A stretch of 64,000 bases of DNA from Acidobacteriota bacterium. GTDB lineage: Bacteria > Acidobacteriota > Blastocatellia > HR10. The stretch lies in the NCBI GenBank assembly GCA_030550025.1, contig JAUQQC010000001.1, positions 1 to 64,000 on the forward strand, in the 5' to 3' direction. Shown here one piece after another: positions 46,552 to 55,140 of the stretch. How positions within the stretch are numbered: the stretch's first letter is position 1; every line of letters begins with the position of its first letter. The notes beneath the pieces were generated by a model. That model did no database searches and had not been told where the DNA came from. It worked only from the letters and a program-made list of their open reading frames with translations. The position numbers were made by a program, and so were the translations under genes.

Positions 46552-46630
46552 GTACTTTTCGCAGGATAGATCAGGCGCCAGCGGCTACAGCGACGCGTGG
46601 GCCTGAGCCAATACGTGGGGAGCGTTGGTC

Positions 46631-47377
46631 ATGTTGATCGAGTCGAACGTCGTGCCCTTCATCCTCATCGGATTTCTCGCACAGGTTGTGGACGGGGCCT
46701 TGGGCATGGGCTACGGGGTCTTCTCGACGAGCTTCCTCTTGAGCTTGGGGGTTCCCCCAGCCATTGCCAGTGCCAGCGTGCACACGGCCGAAGTGTTCGT
46801 TACCGGTGTCTCCGGGCTCGCCCATCTCGGCAATGGGAATGTCGAGCGTCGGCTCGTGCTGCGGTTGATTATCCCTGGCGTCCTTGGTGGGATTTTGGGG
46901 GCCTACGTTCTCACTCAAATGCCTGGAGAGAAGGTCCGACCGGTGGTCGCCCTCTATTTGCTTGCGATGGGGGTGCTGATCCTACGTCGGGCACTGGGTC
47001 GACCTGCAGCGGTGGCCGGGCGACCGCGCCTTATCCCTTTGGGATTCGCGGGGGGCTTTTTGGATTCGGTTGGAGGAGGAGGGTGGGGGCCAATCGTCAC
47101 GTCCACTTTGGTCGCGCAGGGACAGACGCCGCATCTAGCCATCGGCTCGGTCAGTCTGACGGAGTTCTTTGTCACCTTGGCTCAGGCGGCGACCTTCCTG
47201 GTCGCGCTCCGATGGGTGCATTGGCCAGTGGCGCTTGGCCTTTTGATCGGTGGGGTGCTGGCGGCGCCGCTAGCGGCTTATATGTGTCGTCGGCTACCGG
47301 CGCGCGTCCTGATGGGGCTTGTCGGCGCCGTGATCCTGCTCCTGAGCCTTCGTATGATCTATCGCGCCGTGTCCTGA
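46631..47377 (+). CDS. TauE/SafE (TSUP) family sulfite/organosulfonate-type transporter
   Basis: 248 aa from ATG 46631 (GGGGAG upstream). About eight membrane helices. The paired TSUP repeats are visible: FLAQVVDGALGMGYGVFSTSFLL in the first half, and GFAGGFLDSVGGGGWGPIVTSTLV in the second, both with the Gly-rich GxGG-type motif. The family exports or imports sulfur oxyanions or organic anions; the substrate is unknown. Its long structured leader suggests control by transcription attenuation. Confidence 0.85.
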   Translation: MLIESNVVPFILIGFLAQVVDGALGMGYGVFSTSFLLSLGVPPAIASASVHTAEVFVTGVSGLAHLGNGNVERRLVLRLIIPGVLGGILGAYVLTQMPGEKVRPVVALYLLAMGVLILRRALGRPAAVAGRPRLIPLGFAGGFLDSVGGGGWGPIVTSTLVAQGQTPHLAIGSVSLTEFFVTLAQAATFLVALRWVHWPVALGLLIGGVLAAPLAAYMCRRLPARVLMGLVGAVILLLSLRMIYRAVS

Positions 47378-47398
47378 GCGGCGGCCGAGCGATCCATA

Positions 47399-47425
47399 GG
47401 GAACTTTTTCCCCACGCCCTTCGTT
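47399..47425 (+). promoter_or_regulatory. ECF-type promoter upstream of the ECF sigma gene
   Basis: GGGAAC (47399-47404), a 17-base spacer and CGTT (47422-47425), the pattern of ECF promoters with a GGAAC -35 and CGT-type -10. It lies just before an ECF sigma factor gene, suggesting autoregulation. A housekeeping-like GATAAT also occurs at 47450-47455. Confidence 0.55.
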
Positions 47426-47469
47426 TTGCCGGATGAGCCGTGGCGGAGAGATAATTGAGGGAGAGCGAT

Positions 47470-48054
47470 GTGGGGGCAAGGGCGGCTTTGGTGAGCAGCG
47501 ACGCGCAACTGGTTCGTCGGTGCTTGGCCGGAGAAGAAGCGGCGTGGGAGGAGATCGTGAGGCAATATTCCCGCCGCATCTACAACTTAGCCTACCGCTT
47601 CACGGGCAATCGCGCAGCGGCCGAAGATTTAACGCAAGAGGTCTTCCTCCGCCTCTATCGCACGCTTGAGCAGTACGATCCGCGTGAAGGGGACCTGGCC
47701 AACTGGCTCATGCGGGTCGCGCGCAATTTGATCATTGACGACTATCGTCGGCGCGCGCGCACGCCGACGGAAGCGGGGGAGGACTTGGTGGATCATGAGT
47801 ACCATCTGCGCGCTGATGAGCGAGGTGATCCACACGTCCTGGTCGAACGGCGCGAGTTGAGCGAGTTGATCCATGCGGCTTTGGCGAAACTCTCGCCCGA
47901 GCTGCGCACGTGCGTCATCCTTCGCGACTTGGAGGGATTGTCGTACCAAGAGATCGCCGAGTTGCTGTGCATCCCGGAGGGGACCGTGAAATCGCGGATC
48001 AATCGCGGGCGGTTGGAGCTGGCTCGCGTCTTGCGTCGCATGCGGGTGATATGA
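47470..48054 (+). CDS. ECF subfamily RNA polymerase sigma factor
   Basis: 194 aa if started at GTG 47470 (GGGAG upstream); GTG 47491 is also possible. Region 2 is seen as YSRRIYNLAYRFTGNRAAAEDLTQEVFLRLYR, with the -10-recognising helix; region 4 as VILRDLEGLSYQEIAELLCIPEGTVKSRINRGR, the -35-binding helix-turn-helix. The stop overlaps the anti-sigma start (ATGA), the usual arrangement for a sigma held inactive by a membrane zinc-finger partner. Confidence 0.92.
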   Translation: MGARAALVSSDAQLVRRCLAGEEAAWEEIVRQYSRRIYNLAYRFTGNRAAAEDLTQEVFLRLYRTLEQYDPREGDLANWLMRVARNLIIDDYRRRARTPTEAGEDLVDHEYHLRADERGDPHVLVERRELSELIHAALAKLSPELRTCVILRDLEGLSYQEIAELLCIPEGTVKSRINRGRLELARVLRRMRVI

Positions 48055-48842
48055 TGGACTGTCGGCAGTTTGAACACCTCATCAGCGAATATCTGGACGG
48101 GACGCTCTCCGAAGAGCAAGCGGAGACGTTCGTCGCGCATCTCTTCTCGTGCGCCGCGTGTCGCGCGTTGCTAGATGACGTCCAAGCGGCGCTCGAGTTG
48201 TGTCGGGGCATGGAAGAGGTCGAGCCGTCGCCGGATCTTAACGAACGTCTTCGCTACGTCCTGCGGGGCGCGGCCATGAGTTGCGATGCTTTCGGCGAGT
48301 TGATCCCGAACTATTTCGATGGGGTGCTCACGGCCGAGGAATATCATCTCTTCGAGGCGCATGCGCGCGTTTGTTCGAACTGCCGTCAGGCCTTGGAGGA
48401 TGTGACGGCGGTCCTGCGGCTTTTGAGCGAGGTCGGCCCCGTCGCGCTTCCCGAGGGATTGAACGAACGCCTTCTCACGGCCGTGCGCTCGGCGGATCGC
48501 GACCTGCGTCGGAGCTGGCTCTGGCAGCTGCGCCGGCGGCTGCGCGCATGGCGCTTGGGATGGAGCGGGCCGCCGCGCTCGCTGCCGCTGCCACAATGGG
48601 CGATGGCTGTGGTCCTCTGCGCGGCGACGTTCGGATTGGTGTTCCTGAACCTCTCGGGGGAAGGCGGCGAGGTTTCGATCCGTCCCTCGATTGCACGTCT
48701 TTTCGATCGCGCTGCGGAAGTGCGAGCGGAGGGAGAACGAATGGTCGAGCACTTGGAGCAATGGCGCGCGCAGGTGAGCGCGTTCCTTCGATCGTTCCGG
48801 CCGGACCGTGAGCGGTCGGAGGAAAAGAGGCCATCCCCGTAA
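48051..48842 (+). CDS. Membrane anti-sigma factor with two tandem zf-HC2 domains
   Basis: 263 aa. The first zinc finger is at residues 3-45 (CRQFEHLISEYLDG ... AHLFSCAACRALL). A second, clearly homologous copy is at about 80-125 (CDAFGELIPNYFDG ... AHARVCSNCRQAL), each with the HxxxCxxC ligands. A membrane helix (WAMAVVLCAATFGLVFL) lies near residue 190, followed by an extracytoplasmic tail with a coiled segment. Most anti-sigma factors of this type have one zf-HC2 domain. Translation is coupled to the sigma gene. Confidence 0.88.
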   Translation: MMDCRQFEHLISEYLDGTLSEEQAETFVAHLFSCAACRALLDDVQAALELCRGMEEVEPSPDLNERLRYVLRGAAMSCDAFGELIPNYFDGVLTAEEYHLFEAHARVCSNCRQALEDVTAVLRLLSEVGPVALPEGLNERLLTAVRSADRDLRRSWLWQLRRRLRAWRLGWSGPPRSLPLPQWAMAVVLCAATFGLVFLNLSGEGGEVSIRPSIARLFDRAAEVRAEGERMVEHLEQWRAQVSAFLRSFRPDRERSEEKRPSP

Positions 48843-48869
48843 GGCGAGATCGTAAGGAGAAGGGACGCG

Positions 48870-49640
48870 ATGCCGTCACAGTTCATCTTCTGCGCCTATC
48901 ATCCGACGCATCGAGCGTTGGTGCGGTGCTCAGCCTGTCATCGGCCGCTCTGTCCGGCGTGCGACCATCGCATCAAGGGATTCCCCTATTGTCAGGAGTG
49001 CATCGTGCGGGGCGTCGAGCTTCTGCGACGCTCGAGGTCGTGGACTTCCTCAGAAGCGCCGCGTCGTCCCCCGTCGCCGCGTCTGGCCGCTCTGTGCGCC
49101 CTGGTGCCGGGATTAGGAGCCGTATACAATCGGCAAAACGTCAAGGCCTTCGTACATTTCCTCTTGATCGTCGGCTTCTTCGAGCTGGCCGACCTGACGA
49201 ACCTCGCCCTCTTCGGGTTAGGGGGAGCGGTGTTCTATTTCTTCTCGATCCTGGACGCCTATCGCACGGCGGAAGCAGTCGCTCGAGGGATGGATCCGAT
49301 CGAAGAGGATGAGCGCCTGCGGCAGATGTTGCGCGAGCGCCTGGCGTGGGTGGCAATGGGGCTCATCCTCATCGGAGGGCTCGTTCTGGTCTCGGACCTT
49401 GTGGAGGCGCTGCGCGTCTCGGTCGTGGGGCGTCGCCTGTGGCCGCTCACGCTGATCGCATTGGGGGCCTACCTGCTCTATCGGTCCGCGCGCGCACGAT
49501 CCGCATTGCGGCCCCGATCGTTCGATCTGCATCGTCCCCCTCCGCCGCTGTTTTGGAAGACGGGGCCATTGACCGGATCCTTGGTCCAGACGGAATCGGG
49601 CGATGAACCCAAACCACCGGCCACAGGGCCGAGACGGTGA
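48870..49640 (+). CDS. B-box-like zinc-finger membrane protein
   Basis: 256 aa. The N-terminus has a compact Cys/His cluster (CAYHPTHRALVRCSACHRPLC, then CDHRIKGFPYCQEC), a B-box-type zinc finger often found at the head of bacterial membrane proteins. Four or so hydrophobic helices follow (ALCALVPGLGAVYNRQ, FVHFLLIVGFFELADL, VAMGLILIGGLVLVSDL, LTLIALGAYLLYRSA). The end is Pro-rich. It starts 27 bases after the anti-sigma gene, so it is probably in the same operon. Function unknown. Confidence 0.7.
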   Translation: MPSQFIFCAYHPTHRALVRCSACHRPLCPACDHRIKGFPYCQECIVRGVELLRRSRSWTSSEAPRRPPSPRLAALCALVPGLGAVYNRQNVKAFVHFLLIVGFFELADLTNLALFGLGGAVFYFFSILDAYRTAEAVARGMDPIEEDERLRQMLRERLAWVAMGLILIGGLVLVSDLVEALRVSVVGRRLWPLTLIALGAYLLYRSARARSALRPRSFDLHRPPPPLFWKTGPLTGSLVQTESGDEPKPPATGPRR

Positions 49641-49662
49641 AAGCCATTGGGAGGGAGGGACT

Positions 49663-49866
49663 ATGAGGAGCGTGATTCGATTCATTGGGGGCGTCATCGC
49701 CGTCTTCATCGCGTTCTGGCTCGCTATGCAGCTGCTCGGATTCCTCTTCGCGTTGATCGGGATCGTCCTCAGTGTTGTGAAGCTGGCGATCATTGTTGGG
49801 CTTATCGCCATCTTGGGCTATGGGCTCTATCGGTTCCTCGTTCCGGCCGAACGCCATGTGGAGTGA
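49663..49866 (+). CDS. Small hydrophobic membrane protein
   Basis: 67 aa from ATG 49663 with GGGAGGGA upstream. Nearly the whole protein is two membrane helices (FIGGVIAVFIAFWLAMQLLG; LSVVKLAIIVGLIAILGYGLY) with a short polar tail. No family is recognised. It lies 22 bases after the zinc-finger membrane protein and is likely co-transcribed with it and the sigma module. Confidence 0.65.
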   Translation: MRSVIRFIGGVIAVFIAFWLAMQLLGFLFALIGIVLSVVKLAIIVGLIAILGYGLYRFLVPAERHVE

Positions 49867-49993
49867 CGGGTGAGCGCGCCTCTCCCTTGGGAGACCTCCG
49901 AACGTGCCGTGATGGACGTTCTCCGCCTCGGCAGATCGCAAGCGATGAGGTAGAATTATTCCCGGTGTGAGACCTTCGCCAGGAGGGGGAGCG

Positions 49994-50272
49994 ATGGCGG
50001 AGAAGATGATGGAGCAATCGCCGCAAACCCAGGGGAGTGTGACCGCCGTAGGCAAGCGTCTTGGAACGCTCACGCGCATGGCCGAAGACCTCTGGACCGG
50101 GAACATGCGCCTGGTCAGGCGGGGCTTGCAGCGCGGCTTGTGGAAGGTCGAGGATTGGGCTGATGAGGCTGCGCTCTACATCCGACGACATCCGTATCGC
50201 GTGCTCGGATTGGCGTTGGGGTCGGGATTGGCCGTCGGCGTGTTCCTGGGCGCCCGCCTTGGCCGCAAGTAA
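49994..50272 (+). CDS. DUF883-like (ElaB/YqjD-type) membrane-anchored protein
   Basis: 92 aa from ATG 49994, preceded by AGGAGGGGGAG. An amphipathic helical N-terminal part is followed by YIRRHPYRVLGLALGSGLAVGVFLGARLGRK, the single C-terminal anchor and Arg/Lys end typical of ElaB/YqjD-like proteins, which attach to the inner membrane and, in E. coli, bind stalled ribosomes. Assignment rests on this C-terminal pattern. Confidence 0.6.
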   Translation: MAEKMMEQSPQTQGSVTAVGKRLGTLTRMAEDLWTGNMRLVRRGLQRGLWKVEDWADEAALYIRRHPYRVLGLALGSGLAVGVFLGARLGRK

Positions 50273-50422
50273 GGAGAACAGACGCATGCGCGGAGCGCGT
50301 GCCGAATGACGGGGGTGAATCCAGATGATGGCGCTCGGCGCGCGAACAAGGGGAGGAGTTTTTCTTTTTGTCGGTCCGGGGCGTTCATCGGACAGTCGGT
50401 GTCCCTTTTCAGGAGGGCGAGT

Positions 50423-51464
50423 ATGCGACCAGGTTGGAGAATGAATGTCGCCGCATCTTGGGTGGTGCTCTTTGGAGTGGTACAGCCGGTTTGGTCGCAA
50501 GAGACGACGGTCACGCTCGAATCTTCGCTCGTTCTGGTGGATGCCATCGTCCTCAACAAGAAGACGAACACGATCGTCGGCGACCTCACGCGCGAGGATT
50601 TCCTGCTCTGGGAAGAGGGGAAGAAGCAAGAGATCACGCACTTCAGTCGAGAAGAGCTACCACTTTCGGTCGTCCTTCTTGTAGATGTCAGTGGCAGTGT
50701 GCAGCCCATCATTGACGAGGTTCAGCGCGCGGCGCTCGACGCGCTCTCCAAGCTGAAGCCATCGCGTGGCGTTGATGATCTTCGCCAGCCGGCCGAAGCT
50801 TCTGGTCGAACTGACGTCGGATCGCGCGAGGATCGTCGAGACGTTGGAGAACATCTGGAGCGAGACGGCCGATGTGGGGCTGGCCACGTTCATCAATCTT
50901 GGGATTTACGAAGCGGCGCGGTATTTGCGCCGGAAGACCGACCCGACCGAACGTCGCGCCATCGTGATGGTCACCGATGATCTCGATACGAGTTGGTTCC
51001 GCAGCGGTCCACCGCGCGATATCGTCTTGCGGGAGCTTTACGAAGGAGGGACGACGCTTTGCGGAATCATCGTGGGGTATGCGCGAGCGGCGCTGAAAGC
51101 AGCGGATTACGGCACAGCGGCGGCGATCACCATTCTAAGCCCTGGCGCCGGAGCTATCTTGATCGCCTTGAGGCTCCTTCGACGCGCTTCGGGGATCACT
51201 GGCAGCGTCAAGTTCTATGCTGAGAAGACCGGGGGAATTGCCGTCAAAGCGAATCCTGAAGAGGCGGGGACGGTTTTCATTGGCGTCCTGGAACTTTTAC
51301 GCACGCGGTATACGCTTGGTTATGTCCCGTCGAATCCGACTCCGGATGAGCGCTTCCGGGAGATCAAGCTCTTGGTGAGCGAGCGGGTGAAGAAGACGAA
51401 GGGCGATCTCCTCATCCTCGCGCGTCGCGGGTACTATGCGGGTCGTCCTCCGGCTCGGCGTTAG
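50423..51464 (+). pseudogene. VWFA-related (acidobacterial type) secreted protein, split by a frameshift
   Basis: Starts at ATG 50423 (AGGAGGG upstream) with a signal peptide (VVLFGVVQPVWSQ) and the family's VLVDAIVLNKKTNTIVGDLTREDF, then the MIDAS motif LLVDVSGSV. Near 50757-50766 the coding frame shifts by one: the first frame ends meaninglessly, while ALMIFASRPKLLVELTSDR and the rest of the VWA domain (VMVTDDLDTS; YTLGYVPSNPTPDERFREI; ARRGYYAG) continue in the next frame to 51464. The corrected product would be about 347 aa, a normal length. A real mutation and a sequencing error are equally possible. The family is characteristic of Acidobacteria. Confidence 0.85.
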
Positions 51465-51521
51465 GACCTTTCTGGCGATCGCTCCTACAGTTCGTCAGCA
51501 GGCTTCGGCGGACCGCTGGCC

Positions 51522-52883
51522 TCAGGTTTCGACGACTTCCACGATGGGCGTGACCTCGGATTTCGGAAGCAGAGCCGGCCAGTAAGCGACGATCTCTTCC
51601 ACGCGGGGGCGACCACCAGCAAATCCCGTGGCCGTCGGCGGACCGTTGAGGATCAATGGAGCGATCTCGCGTGTGAAGCGTTCGACGGCCTGCTCATCGT
51701 GGCTGCGAACGGCGATGCGAAGCTGCACTTCGGCGAGATCGGGAGAAGGATCCGGAGCCAGCGGGCCGTGGCAGGCGTTGACGCCGAGGAATTCGGTGAG
51801 GATCTCCTCAAAGTGCAAGCCGAGTCGCTCAAGCCGTTTTCGTAGGATCTCGTCAGCTCGCCGCGCTTTCTCATAAGCATCGGGCCAGCTGTAGACGAGT
51901 GTGCCGACGGCTTTGTATCCGGCAAAATAGCTGATCGAGACCTTGTAGAATTCGGTCGGAGGAGCGCCCTTAACCCCCCACACCCTCACTCGATCGGGCC
52001 CGATGTCCTCCAGGCGAATCGTCGTGAAGTCGGCGATGCATTCAGGGGTGATGTACCGACGAGGGTCGCCGATCTCGTACACGAGCTGCTCTTTGATGAT
52101 GGCCGAGGTGACGCGACCTCCCGTTCCCTCATGCTTCGTGATGACGAACGTACCATCCTCATAGGCTTCGACGATTGGGTAGCCGATGCGATCAGGATCC
52201 GGAAGCGTCTTCCACGCGACTTGAGAGTTCCCGCCCGTGCATTGTGCGCCGCATTCGACGATGTGACCGGCCACGACGCCAGCAGCGAGCTTATCGTACT
52301 CGTCCTCGCGCCAGCCGAATTCGTAAATCATCGGGGCGAGTGTAATCCCGGTATCCGTCGTGCGTCCGGTGATGACGACCTGCGCGCCTTGTCGAAGGGC
52401 GTCCACGATGGGGAAGGCGCCGAAATAGACGTTGGCGCTCTGCACGTGCGGACGGATGTCGCTCAAGGGGCGATCGGTATCGAGGTTTCGCAGTTCATGC
52501 CCTCGGGCCATCAAGTCATCGAGCCGGTCAAGGATATCGTCGCCGGCGACGATCCCGATGCGCACGCCCAAGAGGCCGAGCTTTCGGGCGACGGCAACGA
52601 CAGCATCGCGGCACGCCCAAGGATTCACCCCTCCGGCATTCGCGATCACCCTGATGTTCCGCTCCACGCAGATCGGCAAGATGCGCTCCATGAGGGGGAC
52701 GAAATCGCGGGCGTAGCCGAGGCGCGGATCGCGCGCCTTCTGTTTTTGAAGGATGGACATGGTCACCTCGGCGAGATAATCGAGCGAGAGATAATCCACC
52801 GGGCCGAGCGTGACCTGTTCGACCGGAGCCTCCAGGCTATCGCCCCAAAAGCCTTGACCGTTGGCGATGCGAATGGCCCTCAT
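51522..52883 (-). CDS. AtuA family (DUF1446) acyclic terpene utilization-like protein
   Basis: 453 aa, GGAGGG upstream. Seen: [20 protein letters not shown] at the start, [51 protein letters not shown], and [11 protein letters not shown], which are hallmarks of the AtuA/DUF1446 family. AtuA is linked to citronellol/geraniol breakdown in Pseudomonas, but most members have no proven reaction. Here no other atu genes are nearby, so the substrate should not be assumed. Confidence 0.85.
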   Translation of the reverse strand: MRAIRIANGQGFWGDSLEAPVEQVTLGPVDYLSLDYLAEVTMSILQKQKARDPRLGYARDFVPLMERILPICVERNIRVIANAGGVNPWACRDAVVAVARKLGLLGVRIGIVAGDDILDRLDDLMARGHELRNLDTDRPLSDIRPHVQSANVYFGAFPIVDALRQGAQVVITGRTTDTGITLAPMIYEFGWREDEYDKLAAGVVAGHIVECGAQCTGGNSQVAWKTLPDPDRIGYPIVEAYEDGTFVITKHEGTGGRVTSAIIKEQLVYEIGDPRRYITPECIADFTTIRLEDIGPDRVRVWGVKGAPPTEFYKVSISYFAGYKAVGTLVYSWPDAYEKARRADEILRKRLERLGLHFEEILTEFLGVNACHGPLAPDPSPDLAEVQLRIAVRSHDEQAVERFTREIAPLILNGPPTATGFAGGRPRVEEIVAYWPALLPKSEVTPIVEVVET

Positions 52884-53023
52884 CGTCTTCCCTCCGGCCC
52901 ATGATCATTCCCGGTGCAGATGGTACGCGGCGACGATTTTCGACGTCAACGTCGGCTCGGCTCTTTCCATGGCGCATGCCCGAGCGCTATGCTCTTGCGT
53001 ATTTCGCGAAAGGAGGGAAGGCG

Positions 53024-53383
53024 ATGACGCTGAAGGAGTGGCAAGAATATCGCCAACGGATGAACGAGAAGATCCTGGGGAGCGGTCATTTGGGGATCAA
53101 GCGCTTTTTCGCTCTTGATCATCAGGCCTATGAGGGCGGGGCGCTCTCGCCGAAGGTGAAGGAGCTGTTGGGATTGGTCGCCTCGCTGGTGCTGCGCTGC
53201 GATGATTGCATCACCTATCACATCATTCGCTGTCACGAGGAGGGGGTCACGCGCGAGGAGTTCTTGGAGGCGTTCAATGTCGCGTTGGTCGTCGGCGGTT
53301 CGATCACGATCCCGCACTTGCGGCGCGCGTTCGAGCGATTGGAGGAGGTAGAGGCAGCGGGGCGCGGCGAGGTCGCGTCCTGA
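53024..53383 (+). CDS. Carboxymuconolactone decarboxylase family (AhpD-like) protein
   Basis: 119 aa from ATG 53024, with AAAGGAGGG upstream; longer in-frame readings lack a binding site. The helical CMD fold has the redox/catalytic CDDCITYHIIRC, with a CxxC followed by His, as in AhpD-type alkylhydroperoxidases. GVTREEFLEAFNVALVVGGSITI completes the family pattern. It could be a thiol peroxidase or disulfide reductase partner; the pathway is unknown. It is divergent from the AtuA-like gene. Confidence 0.85.
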   Translation: MTLKEWQEYRQRMNEKILGSGHLGIKRFFALDHQAYEGGALSPKVKELLGLVASLVLRCDDCITYHIIRCHEEGVTREEFLEAFNVALVVGGSITIPHLRRAFERLEEVEAAGRGEVAS

Positions 53384-53436
53384 CGCCGATGAGCTCGGTT
53401 GCTTGGGGCATCCGCGTGTGCTAAGGTTTGCATCGT

Positions 53437-55140
53437 ATGCGCACGCCGAGATCCGTGCTTATCCTCGGGGGAGCCGGGCTCATCGGGTTTGAGATCGCCC
53501 GAGCGGTCGCGCGCGAGGTCGAACCCCATCTGCTCGTCATCGGGGGACTCTTCGAGCACGAGGTCGAAGAGGCGCTGGCCGCGCTCCGCGCGGAGTTCCC
53601 GCATCTGAAGCTGGAAGGCGTATGGGGAGATGTCTTCCTGCGCAAGGAGGATCGCGGGCTGACGCGGCGGCAACTCATCGGAGATCCCGCTCGGCGGGAG
53701 GCGCTCTTTCAAGACCTCTTCGGCGATCTCGATCGCGCTTATGAGAAGTCGTGGCTGGTCGCCATCATCCGTCGGTTCGAGCCGGAGATCATCGTAGATT
53801 CGATCAACACGGCCACGGCCATCGGCTATCAGGATGTCTACACGAACTCGATCGAAGCGCGCGAGGTCCTGGGCCGGCTCGCGCGCGCCATCGAGACGGG
53901 GGATCTGGCAGCGCTCGCCGCGATGCGAGAGGAAGCCCTGCAAAAGATTGAGGCGTTGATCGTCTCCCAAGGCATTCCGGAGTTGGTGCGGCATACGCTC
54001 TTGCTCTATCGCGCGATGGTGGAGGTGGGGACGCGGCTCTATCTGAAGATCGGGACGACGGGGACTGGGGGGATGGGATTGAACATCCCCTATACGCATA
54101 GCGAGGATCGGCCGAGCGCGCTGCTCATCTCGAAATCGGCCATCGCCTTCGCGCATACGGGCTTGCTCTTTCTGATGGCGCGCACAGCAGGTGGGCCGAT
54201 CGTCAAGGAGATCAAACCAGCGGCGCTGGTGAGTTATCGGCGGATCGCCTTTCAGACGGTGCGACGGGGGGGCGAACCCGTCTACGTCTATGCGAGCAAG
54301 GTGGTGCCTCTGGGCGAAGTCTTGGAATTGGCGCTCCCGCCAGAGGAGTTCGAGCGGCTGGGGGAGTTGAAGGTCGTGGGCGTGGATACGGGGGAGAATG
54401 GATTCTTCGCGCGCGGGGAGTTCGAGACGATCACTAACCTTCACCAAATGGAGGCGGTGACGCCGGAGGAGATCGCGCAAGCGGCCGTGTTGGAGATCAA
54501 GGGGAGCAATACGGGGGTGGATGTGATCGCCGCCATTGATGGGGCCGTCATGCCGCCCAGCTATCGCGCCGGATATTTGCGCGGTTTGGTGATCGAGCGC
54601 TTGAAGCAGTTGGAGCGAGAGACCGGCACCTACAGTATCGCCATCGGGCAGCTGGGCCCGCCGGAGCTGACCAAGCTCTTGTACGAAGCGCATCTTTTGA
54701 AGATGCGCTATAAGACGCTCACCGCTGTGATCGAGGCCGATCCCCAGGAGATGGCCGAGAGTCTCTATCGCCTCATTTGCCACAGCAAAATCCGTGACGT
54801 GATCACTTCCATTGGCGTGCCGATCCTCACGCCCGACGGGCGGCGGCTCTTTCGCGGGCCGCTCATTCGCATCCCAGAGATCAAGGGGGGAACGCGCGTG
54901 CGGATCACGCGAGCGGATGTGGATCGGTGGGCGCGAAAGGGGTGGGTGGATTTGCGGCCGGAGAACATGCACGTGTGGCAGCGGCGGTTTCGCATCATGG
55001 CGCAGAACATTGGCGCGATGGTGGACCATGGGTCGGCGGCCATCACTCGGGCCTCATACACGTCGGAGAAGATCAACATCGGCGAGGTCGTCGGTTGGAT
55101 CTTCAACAATGAAGAGCGAGCCTATCGCATCAAGTCGTGA
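53437..55140 (+). CDS. Large NAD(P)-binding Rossmann-fold protein of unknown function
   Basis: 567 aa from ATG 53437; the frame opens nine bases earlier at a TTG. The N-terminus VLILGGAGLIGFEIARAVA is a classic GxxGxxG dinucleotide-binding motif, and SINTATAIGYQDVYTNS resembles the SDR/epimerase-like segment that holds the sugar or lactone. The remaining 400 residues are not recognised; KIGTTGTGGMGLNIPYTHSED and IDGAVMPPSYRAGYLRG stand out as conserved-looking. No membrane helices. It overlaps coaE at its stop, so the two are translationally coupled. Confidence 0.65.
   Translation: MRTPRSVLILGGAGLIGFEIARAVAREVEPHLLVIGGLFEHEVEEALAALRAEFPHLKLEGVWGDVFLRKEDRGLTRRQLIGDPARREALFQDLFGDLDRAYEKSWLVAIIRRFEPEIIVDSINTATAIGYQDVYTNSIEAREVLGRLARAIETGDLAALAAMREEALQKIEALIVSQGIPELVRHTLLLYRAMVEVGTRLYLKIGTTGTGGMGLNIPYTHSEDRPSALLISKSAIAFAHTGLLFLMARTAGGPIVKEIKPAALVSYRRIAFQTVRRGGEPVYVYASKVVPLGEVLELALPPEEFERLGELKVVGVDTGENGFFARGEFETITNLHQMEAVTPEEIAQAAVLEIKGSNTGVDVIAAIDGAVMPPSYRAGYLRGLVIERLKQLERETGTYSIAIGQLGPPELTKLLYEAHLLKMRYKTLTAVIEADPQEMAESLYRLICHSKIRDVITSIGVPILTPDGRRLFRGPLIRIPEIKGGTRVRITRADVDRWARKGWVDLRPENMHVWQRRFRIMAQNIGAMVDHGSAAITRASYTSEKINIGEVVGWIFNNEERAYRIKS

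Larger units (their letters stand above)
46196..46630 (+). promoter_or_regulatory. Long 5' leader of the TauE/SafE gene, candidate attenuator or riboswitch
   Basis: This 435-base gap lies between divergent ftcD and the exporter gene. It contains a promoter (46347-46375), then about 250 bases of leader. Hairpins seen: CCTTCT/AGAAGG around 46449-46470, TCGTC(GAGAG)GACGA near 46492-46506, and a strong terminator at 46517-46551. GGGCTC occurs twice (46478-46483 and 46544-46549) and both copies can pair with GAGCCC at 46519-46524, so antiterminator and terminator are mutually exclusive. No known riboswitch class was recognised. Confidence 0.5.

Noticed and set aside
53233-55029. A 598-codon minus-strand frame opposite the Rossmann-fold gene
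   Set aside because: Antisense artefact. The plus strand has the GxxGxxG motif and coupling to coaE.
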